Assembly: GCA_018110905.1 (NCBI GenBank)
Contig: JAGBAZ010000040.1
Location: 19,223-83,222, forward strand
Length of the DNA stretch: 64,000 nt
Direction: 5' to 3'
Source: Oscillospiraceae bacterium
GTDB lineage: Bacteria; Bacillota; Clostridia; Oscillospirales; Ruminococcaceae
Shown: positions 59,032 to 64,000 of the stretch, one piece after another
How the letters are laid out: each line of letters begins with the position of its first letter
How positions within the stretch are numbered: the first letter of the stretch is position 1
Position numbers and translations under genes: made by a program
Notes under the pieces: generated by a model
Databases searched by the model: none
Told to the model about the DNA's origin: nothing
The model's input: the letters and a program-made list of their open reading frames with translations, nothing else

Positions 59032-60120
59032 ATGCAGATGAATTTTGACATGGATAATGAAACCGGTCGCGTTATTAATATAAAAGTAGTAGGTGTCGGC
59101 GGCGGCGGCGGAAATGCCGTTAACCACATGGTAGTAAGCGAAGTTCAGGGCGTTGAATTTATTTCTCTCAACACCGACAGACAGGCACTTATGAAATCCA
59201 AAGCAACCGTTAAAACCGTAATCGGCGAAAAAACCTGCAAAGGCGGCGGCGCCGGCGGCAACCCCGACGTTGGCCAGAGAGCAGGCGAAGAAAGCCGCGA
59301 CGAAATCATGGCGGCCCTTAAAGGCGCACAGATGGTTTTTGTAACCGCGGGCATGGGCGGCGGCACCGGAACCGGTTCTGCAGCAATTGTTGCGGAAGTT
59401 TCCCGTGAAATGGGCGCTCTTACCGTTGGTGTTGTAACAAAACCTTTCGCTTTTGAAGGAAAACGCAGAATGGAACAGGCCGAAAGCGGAATCCTTGCTC
59501 TTCGCGACCATGTTGACGCACTTATCGTAATCCCCAACGAAAGACTTAAAGAAGTTTCCGAAACCAAGATCACCCTTATGAACGCTTTTGCACAGGCCGA
59601 TGACGTTCTTCGCCACGGCGTACAGAGCATCAGCGATCTTATCAATATTGAAGGTTTCATCAACCTTGACTTTGCTGACGTTTGCACCATTATGCGTGAT
59701 GCAGGCGTTGCACACATGGGCGTTGGCCGCGCTTCCGGCGAAGACAAAGCAGAAAAAGCAACCAAGGCTGCAATTTCCAGCCCGCTTCTTGAAACTTCCA
59801 TCGAAGGTGCGCACAGAGCCATCGTAAATATCCTTGCTTCCCCCGATGTAAGCCTTGACGATATCGATAAGGCAACCACAATGGTAAGCGAAGCCTGCGC
59901 AGATGATGTAAACCTCATCTTCGGTGTTGCATTCGATGAAAATATGCAGGACGAAATGGCCATCACCGTAATCGCAACCGGTTTTGACGATAACGGCGTC
60001 AAAAAATCTTCTTCCGCATCCATTCCCGCATTTATGGCCGGTTTCGGTGATGAAGAACCTGCTCCCGCAAGCGACACTTTCCTTGATGATGACCTTATGG
60101 CTCTTTTCGGCAAAAAATAA
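59032..60120 (+). CDS. ftsZ: Cell division protein FtsZ
   Basis: 362 residues. The tubulin-like GTPase has KVVGVGGGGGNAVNHMV and MGGGTGTGSAAIVAEVSREM (tubulin signature), then NIEGFINLDFADVCTIM and ASPDVSLDDIDKATTM. The C-terminal linker is short and ends TFLDDDLMALFGKK, a rather atypical conserved tail; no FtsA gene is adjacent. ACGGAGGATAGTTAGAT precedes the ATG. Own promoter and terminator. Confidence 0.97.
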   Translation: MQMNFDMDNETGRVINIKVVGVGGGGGNAVNHMVVSEVQGVEFISLNTDRQALMKSKATVKTVIGEKTCKGGGAGGNPDVGQRAGEESRDEIMAALKGAQMVFVTAGMGGGTGTGSAAIVAEVSREMGALTVGVVTKPFAFEGKRRMEQAESGILALRDHVDALIVIPNERLKEVSETKITLMNAFAQADDVLRHGVQSISDLINIEGFINLDFADVCTIMRDAGVAHMGVGRASGEDKAEKATKAAISSPLLETSIEGAHRAIVNILASPDVSLDDIDKATTMVSEACADDVNLIFGVAFDENMQDEMAITVIATGFDDNGVKKSSSASIPAFMAGFGDEEPAPASDTFLDDDLMALFGKK

Positions 60121-60135
60121 TCAATAAAATTAATA

Positions 60136-60170
60136 AAAAAAGCCTTTCCGTTTTTCGGAAAGGCTTTTTT
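60136..60170 (+). terminator. Terminator of ftsZ
   Basis: AAAAAAGCCTTTCCG, loop, CGGAAAGGCTTTTTT. Confidence 0.9.
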
Positions 60171-60252
60171 GTTTTTAAAAAACGTAATTAAATATAAAAA
60201 TTGCAGGTAATATTTGGGTTTAAATTCAGCCGGGACAACCGATTAGAATGAA

Positions 60253-60530
60253 AACCGCCGTCGGCTTGAACGATGGCGGTTGATATTAGGAAACATTAAT
60301 TTTCCGGTGGAGAGTTTATTCCCCCTTTTTCAAAGGGGGAGTCGTTTGCGGGAGCAAACGGGTAGGGGTTTGAACTTTTCTTTCAGGTGCCTGCTCTTGC
60401 GGTACCCAAAATATTCTGCGGCATAACGCCTTGAATATTTTGACCGCGGCGCCAAACCTTGTTCGCTGTTTCGCCCACTGGGCGCGCTTCGCAAGCTTTG
60501 CTCGGTTTCTTTTGGTTACAAAAGAAATGG
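60253..60530. repeat. Hairpin-rich intergenic repeat-like element
   Basis: Four stems in under 280 bases: AACCGCCGTCG/CGATGGCGGTT (60253-60281), TCCCCCTTT/AAAGGGGGA (60320-60340), CGTTTGC/GCAAACG (60343-60360) and TTTCTTTTG/CAAAAGAAA (60506-60527), with further GC-rich short stems between. The segment is clearly higher in GC than its flanks and resembles interspersed intergenic repeats I recall from gut Clostridia. No transposase and no clear terminal repeats. Confidence 0.5.
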
Positions 60531-60582
60531 GGTTGTAACATAATATAATTGAATATTTCGTCACCTTTTCTCATAAAATTCC

Positions 60583-61170
60583 ATGAGAAAGAGGGTGTTT
60601 TTTATTCCTACCGAAAGATATTCAGATTTTAACGATATGATAGCGCGTTATGAGCAGGAAATGAGAAAACTTTTTGCGGAAAAACACAAAGAAACTTTGC
60701 CGGAAGAAAAGGTTTCGGAAACGTCCGAACCGGTAAAAAATATTCCGAGGATTCCGGAAGAAAAGACAGAAAGGGAAAACAAACCCAAGCAAATTGTCCC
60801 GGACGGAATCGGAAATATCATTGTCGAAGTTACCACCGGAAGGGGAGCGGTTCCGCTTTCGGGAGTTGATGTTGTTATCGACAGGCTTGATATTTATGAC
60901 CCGAAAGGAAGGCAGGAGCTTATTGCCGTTGAAACGACAGACCAAAGCGGAAGAACAAAACCGGTTCCGGTTAAAACAGTAAGCCGGGAACTTTCCCTTG
61001 AACCGGGAAACACCGAACCTTTTTCCACTTTTTATGTAACAGCGGCGGAAAAAGATTTTGAACCGGTCAAAAGCCGTCCGGTGGACGTTTTTGCAAACGA
61101 GGTTTCAATACTGAAGATCGATCTTGTTCCAAAGCCGGAAAAACTTTACGGAGGTGGAACAAATGGTTAA
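60583..61170 (+). CDS. Hypothetical protein with a C-terminal beta domain, partner of the SpoIID-like gene
   Basis: 195 residues. A charged helical N-terminal part (RYSDFNDMIARYEQEMRKLF), a Glu/Pro/Lys-rich linker (45-85), and a beta-sandwich-like domain from about 87 (IGNIIVEVTTGRGAVPLSGV, then VETTDQSGRTKPVPVKTV, then PFSTFYVTAAEKDFEPVKSR, then VSILKIDLVPKP) that resembles carboxypeptidase-regulatory or Cna-B-like folds. No signal peptide. It overlaps the next gene by eight bases. The start is uncertain: ATG 60583 has no good site, and AGAAAGAGGG lies just inside the frame. Confidence 0.6.
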   Translation: MRKRVFFIPTERYSDFNDMIARYEQEMRKLFAEKHKETLPEEKVSETSEPVKNIPRIPEEKTERENKPKQIVPDGIGNIIVEVTTGRGAVPLSGVDVVIDRLDIYDPKGRQELIAVETTDQSGRTKPVPVKTVSRELSLEPGNTEPFSTFYVTAAEKDFEPVKSRPVDVFANEVSILKIDLVPKPEKLYGGGTNG

Positions 61171-62311
61171 AACCTATGTTGCCGTTCCGGAATTTATAAC
61201 AGTCCACCTCGGAGCGCCGGATTCCCCGGCGGAAAACGTTACCGTTTCCTTTCCGGAATATATAAAAAACGTCGCTTCAAGCGAAATTTATCCAACCTGG
61301 CCGGAAAATGCTCTTCGGGCAAATATCTATGCCCAGGTGAGCTTTGCCCTTAACAGAATTTATACCGAATGGTACAGAAGCCGCGGATACCCTTTTGATA
61401 TAACTTCCTCAACAAGCTATGACCAGAAGTTCATAAAAAACCGCAATATTTTTGAAAATATAAGCGAAATCGTTGACGAAATTTTTAATCGCTACGTTGT
61501 AAAACAGGGCAGCCAGAACCCTTATTTTACCGAATACTGCAACGGAACAACCGTAACCTGCAGCGGACTTTCCCAATGGGGAACGGTTGACCTTGCAAGG
61601 CGCGGAATGACTCCGTACGAGATTTTGCAGTATTATTACGGAAATGATATCGATATAAAAACCGCGCCCATTCTGCCCTATGTGGAATCCTATCCGGGCG
61701 AACCGCTTCGACTTGGAAGCAGGGATTATGAGGTGCGCCTTATTCAGCAAAGGCTTAACCGAATAGCACGGAATTTTCCGGCAATACCTCGAATCAATCC
61801 GGTGGACGGAGTTTTCGGTGAACAGACGGAAAACGCGGTAAAAACTTTCCAGAGGGTTTTCAACCTGAACCCGGACGGAATTGTCGGTTCCGCAACCTGG
61901 TATAAAATTTCGTTCATCTATACTTCCGTCCGAAGGCTTTCGGAACTTTACGGCGAAAACGTCGGTCTTTCGGAAATTCCGACCCAGTTTGTGGAACCGC
62001 TTGAAATCGGCGACAGAGGAGAGCGGGTGCGGCTTTTGCAGTATTACATAAACGTTCTTGCGGCGTTTTATGAAGAAATTTCCGAAGTCAGTGAGGACGG
62101 TGTTTTCGGCGAGGAAACGCAGGAACAGGTGCTGAATTTTCAGCGGGTGTTCGGTCTTTCGCAGGACGGAATTGTCGGAATCGGAACATGGGACGCGCTT
62201 TATGACGCCTATCTCGGAATTTTGCGCTCGGTTCCGCAAAAATTTTTCAACGATACAGTAAACGTTCCCAACGTGGGTCAATATCCCGGTTTCAACTATC
62301 AAAGGAGCTGA
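61163..62311 (+). CDS. SpoIID-like protein fused to two peptidoglycan-binding domains
   Basis: 382 residues. Residues about 10-165 match the SpoIID/LytB amidase-enhancer pattern: FPEYIKNVASSEIYPTWPEN (SpoIID catalytic-type Glu at 41), ALRANIYAQVSFALNRI, and TCSGLSQWGTVDLARRGMTP with YEILQYYYG. Two PG_binding_1 domains follow (about 180-265, LGSRDYEVRLIQQRLNRIAR; and 287-360, DRGERVRLLQYYINVL), each with DGVFGE(Q/E)T and DGIVG. No signal peptide is seen, which is odd for a wall-acting protein. It may act in spore peptidoglycan. ATG 61163 follows GGAGGTGG. Confidence 0.75.
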   Translation: MVKTYVAVPEFITVHLGAPDSPAENVTVSFPEYIKNVASSEIYPTWPENALRANIYAQVSFALNRIYTEWYRSRGYPFDITSSTSYDQKFIKNRNIFENISEIVDEIFNRYVVKQGSQNPYFTEYCNGTTVTCSGLSQWGTVDLARRGMTPYEILQYYYGNDIDIKTAPILPYVESYPGEPLRLGSRDYEVRLIQQRLNRIARNFPAIPRINPVDGVFGEQTENAVKTFQRVFNLNPDGIVGSATWYKISFIYTSVRRLSELYGENVGLSEIPTQFVEPLEIGDRGERVRLLQYYINVLAAFYEEISEVSEDGVFGEETQEQVLNFQRVFGLSQDGIVGIGTWDALYDAYLGILRSVPQKFFNDTVNVPNVGQYPGFNYQRS

Positions 62312-62315
62312 TTTT

Positions 62316-62822
62316 TTGAACGAGGAACATGAATTCAATATAAGACAGATCCAGCGTGCTCTGCGGATCTTTCATAAAAACGGTGAGGATATCCCGATTG
62401 TTTTCGAGGACGGAATTTTCGGAGAGGAAACGGAGCGGGCGGTTCTTGCTTTCCAAAAACAAAATAACCTTCCGGAAAACGGAATTGTGGATTACGAAAC
62501 CTGGGTGCTTCTTATGGAAAGCGCAAACGAATATATCCGGAAAAACGCCGAACCTTTTCCGATTTTTCCTTACGTAAATGACGAGGAAAGTTCCGTTTTG
62601 CCGGAAGAGGAAGGAAAAGCAATCTGGTTTCTGCAGGCAATGCTTATAGCAATCGGTGAAAAATATTCCGGAACGGACGGGGTCGAACTTAACGGAAAAA
62701 ACGATGAAGCGACCCGGAATGCGATAAAATATATCCATAAATGTGAGGAAGGCGAAAGCTGCGACGGCGCTTTGACCCAAAAAACATGGAATTCAGTCGC
62801 AAGACTTTTCAACGCAATTTAA
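62316..62822 (+). CDS. Peptidoglycan-binding domain protein
   Basis: 168 residues: one clear PG_binding_1 domain (INRIQ-like FNIRQIQRALRIFHKNGEDI, then FEDGIFGEETERAVLAFQKQ, then NGIVDYETW) and a second, more divergent one (GKAIWFLQAMLIAIGEKYSG, then LTQKTWNSVARLFN). No catalytic domain and no signal peptide. TTG at 62316 after AAGGAGCTG, four bases after the SpoIID-like gene. The three genes form one cassette. Confidence 0.8.
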   Translation: MNEEHEFNIRQIQRALRIFHKNGEDIPIVFEDGIFGEETERAVLAFQKQNNLPENGIVDYETWVLLMESANEYIRKNAEPFPIFPYVNDEESSVLPEEEGKAIWFLQAMLIAIGEKYSGTDGVELNGKNDEATRNAIKYIHKCEEGESCDGALTQKTWNSVARLFNAI

Positions 62823-62823
62823 A

Positions 62824-62856
62824 AACAGGGCGGAAAAATTTTCCGCCCTGTTTTTA
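62824..62856 (+). terminator. Terminator of the SpoIID-like cassette
   Basis: AAAACAGGGCGGAAAA, ATT, TTCCGCCCTGTTTTT. Confidence 0.9.
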
Positions 62857-62865
62857 TAAAATATT

Positions 62866-62930
62866 TTGTAAAGTTTGCTTGACATGAGCTTATATCTGTG
62901 CTATATTATTTTTGTAAAGTTAACTTGACA
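62866..62930. promoter_or_regulatory. Twin operators around the XRE-regulator promoter
   Basis: TTGTAAAGTTTGCTTGACA (62866-62884) and TTGTAAAGTTAACTTGACA (62912-62930), 46 bases apart start to start. The second contains the near-perfect palindrome GTAAAGTT-AACTTGAC. The first overlaps the -35 and the second lies just beyond the -10, so a bound repressor dimer pair would block the promoter. Confidence 0.65.
62879..62907 (+). promoter_or_regulatory. Promoter of the XRE regulator operon
   Basis: TTGACA (62879-62884), 17 bases, TATATT (62902-62907), embedded between the two operator copies. Confidence 0.75.
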
Positions 62931-62958
62931 AAAAATCCGTGAGGGAGGTATCTATCCT

Positions 62959-63162
62959 TTGAAGAACAGAATTGAGGAAATAAGAAAGGAGAAGGGAATC
63001 CGCCAGGAAGATTTTGCAAAACTTATGGGCGTTTCACGCCAGACCATAAGTTCCCTTGAAACCGGAAAATATAACCCTTCGATTTTCCTTGCCTATAAAA
63101 TCGCGAAATATTTTGAAATGACCATCGAGGAAGTTTTCATCTTTGATGAAGAAGAAATCTGA
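62959..63162 (+). CDS. XRE-family (YozG-like) transcriptional regulator
   Basis: 67 residues, almost entirely a helix-turn-helix: MKNRIEEIRKEKGIRQEDFA, then KLMGVSRQTISSLETGKYNP, then IAKYFEMTIEEVFIF. Such small Cro/CI-like regulators often control an adjacent membrane protein. TTG start at 62959 after GGGAGGTATC. It probably represses its own operon through the twin sites upstream. Confidence 0.9.
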   Translation: MKNRIEEIRKEKGIRQEDFAKLMGVSRQTISSLETGKYNPSIFLAYKIAKYFEMTIEEVFIFDEEEI

Positions 63163-63177
63163 ACGGAGGAAAAATAT

Positions 63178-63579
63178 ATGAAAATTGAAAAAAGAATGTA
63201 TATAAGCATTTTCTGGGTCGTAATCGGTCTTGTTCTCATTGTCTGTGGAATTTTTGATATTGTTGACAGTTTCTGGAGCGGAATGGGCGGCGCGCTTATT
63301 GCGGTTGGAGCAATCCGTTTGATACAGTATTTTAAATACAGCAGAAATCCGGAATACCGCGAAAAAATGGAAATTGAAAGAAACGACGAACGCAACAAAT
63401 TCATCGGCGGAAGAGCCTGGGCATGGGCAGGATACGGTTTTGTAATGCTGAACGCCGTCGGTACCATCGCTTTCAAAATTGCCGGAAACGATTTGCTTTC
63501 CCAATATTGCGCATATTCCGTTTGCCTTGTGCTTGTTCTTTATTGGGTCGCGTTTCTTTTCCTCCGGAAAAAATATTGA
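63178..63579 (+). CDS. Membrane protein, DUF2178-like
   Basis: 133 residues with about four hydrophobic segments (YISIFWVVIGLVLIVCGIFD, GMGGALIAVGAIRLIQYF, WAGYGFVMLNAVGTIAF, YSVCLVLVLYWVAFLF) and a conserved charged loop REKMEIERNDERNKFIGGRA. The ERNDER motif is typical of DUF2178/DUF3796 proteins found next to small XRE regulators. Function unknown. CGGAGGAAAAATAT precedes ATG 63178, 15 bases after the regulator. Confidence 0.8.
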   Translation: MKIEKRMYISIFWVVIGLVLIVCGIFDIVDSFWSGMGGALIAVGAIRLIQYFKYSRNPEYREKMEIERNDERNKFIGGRAWAWAGYGFVMLNAVGTIAFKIAGNDLLSQYCAYSVCLVLVLYWVAFLFLRKKY

Positions 63580-63592
63580 TGGAGTTATAAAA

Positions 63593-63832
63593 ATGAAAAG
63601 TGTTGAAAGAAAACCCAGGAGAATTGCGGTAGCAGTTCTGTCCGTTATCGTTATTGTTATTATGTGGATAAACAAAGACGTTCTCGGTCTTTGGAACGGA
63701 ATTTCCGCCGAAGATATTCTTCCGCTGCTTGTAACCAATTTTGGTGTGATAACCGTAAGAATTGCCGTTTTTGCATGTATCGTTTGGATTATAAGAATGG
63801 CTGCGGCAAAAATAAGAAGCAAAAAAGCTTAA
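63593..63832 (+). CDS. Small membrane protein
   Basis: 79 residues with two hydrophobic helices (IAVAVLSVIVIVIMWI and ITVRIAVFACIVWIIRM) and basic ends (KSVERKPRR, AAAKIRSKKA). ATG 63593 follows TGGAGTTATAA, and the gene begins 13 bases after the DUF2178-like gene. Not recognised; probably in the same operon. After it, 168 bases to the window end hold no evident gene. Confidence 0.7.
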   Translation: MKSVERKPRRIAVAVLSVIVIVIMWINKDVLGLWNGISAEDILPLLVTNFGVITVRIAVFACIVWIIRMAAAKIRSKKA

Positions 63833-64000
63833 AAAAACCGCTTTGTAACAGGTTTTTGCAAAAGTTTTACCAAACTGGTTTTGGATTGTAACCAAAGTGA
63901 AAATACATCATCACAAAGTCATCACAAACGGCAGGTATTATATAACCAGAGCAAAAAAGAGCAAAGATGTTAGTTTCCGAGCAATTCTAACAGCTTGAAA

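Larger units (their letters stand above)
60121..60582. other. Intergenic region after ftsZ
   Basis: 462 bases: the ftsZ terminator, then the hairpin-rich element at 60253-60530. The six-frame openings here (82 and 63 codons on the minus strand) are proline- and basic-rich, lack ribosome binding sites and follow the hairpins, so they are not called. Confidence 0.6.

Noticed and set aside
60316..60574. Minus-strand open frames of 82 and 63 codons after ftsZ
   Set aside because: They lie on the hairpin-rich repeat, lack ribosome binding sites, and have low-complexity basic and proline-rich translations of the kind such repeats produce.
1..64000. CRISPR arrays, insertion sequences, prophage or rRNA genes
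   Set aside because: No regularly spaced short direct repeats, no transposase, integrase or phage structural proteins and no rRNA sequence were seen. The only direct repeats are the cohesin-gene modules and the twin operators.
63833..64000. Terminator or start of another gene at the right edge
   Set aside because: AAACC/GGTTT around 63834-63857 is a weak five-pair stem, and no ribosome binding site with an open frame begins before the window ends.

Overview
The window is a bacterial chromosome segment with dense, operon-packed genes on both strands. Intrinsic terminators are strong (GC hairpin plus T-run), promoters follow the sigma-A pattern with 17-base spacers, and ribosome binding sites are AGGAGG-like, often with TTG starts. 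A DnaI/DnaD-type helicase-loader pair, YlxM-Ffh, a DAP-type MurE motif (DNPR), a Firmicutes-style ethanolamine microcompartment locus, cohesin/dockerin proteins and a SpoIID-like protein point to an anaerobic, probably gut-associated Clostridia member (Oscillospirales/Ruminococcaceae-like). The genus cannot be fixed from the sequence alone.

Layout. 1-14.0 kb: mixed housekeeping genes: end of hpf, a HAD phosphatase, a secreted polysaccharide deacetylase with a probable CTG start, a cytidylate-kinase-like protein, a D-2-hydroxyacid dehydrogenase, the rpsF-ssb-rpsR operon, a RING/zinc-ribbon membrane protein, prfB without the programmed frameshift, a YjjG-like HAD, an SDR divergent from a TetR regulator, dnaD-dnaI-GNAT, tRNA-Gly, a PHP phosphoesterase and an orphan gene. 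14.2-28.0 kb: a 17-gene ethanolamine-utilisation microcompartment locus (eutS-P-A-B-C-L-K-like-E-M-M-T-pduL-J-Eut hypothetical-N-H-Q). It has shell proteins, the B12-dependent lyase and its reactivase, acetaldehyde dehydrogenase, a PduL phosphotransacylase, the permease and the EutP/EutQ kinases. No eutV/eutW/eutR regulator and no alcohol dehydrogenase gene lies in the window. 28.1-28.9 kb: an amidohydrolase.

29.0-38.6 kb: four consecutive exported proteins built from cohesin and dockerin modules: a membrane-anchored cohesin, a two-cohesin adaptor ending in a dockerin, a very long cohesin protein with a sortase-like tail, and a 1350-residue transglutaminase plus leucine-rich-repeat protein ending in a dockerin. 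Together they read as a self-contained surface assembly that carries no glycoside hydrolase. This is the most interesting region.

38.7-47.0 kb: the SRP/translation operon (ylxM-ffh-rpsP-khpA-rimM-trmD, then a DUF554 gene instead of rplS), HPr, uvrC, rsmD-coaD and a coiled-coil protein. 47.2-60.1 kb: the division and cell-wall cluster (mraZ-rsmH-ftsL-pbp-murE-murF-mraY-ftsW-murG-ftsQ, a small membrane protein, then ftsZ from its own promoter), lacking murD, murC, murB and ftsA. 60.2-60.55 kb: a hairpin-rich intergenic repeat-like element. 60.6-62.8 kb: a three-gene cassette around a SpoIID-like/peptidoglycan-binding fusion. 62.9-63.8 kb: an XRE regulator with twin operators and two small membrane proteins.

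All functions are read from translated motifs and gene order; no database search was run. Starts were chosen from ribosome-binding-site position and the family's usual N-terminus.
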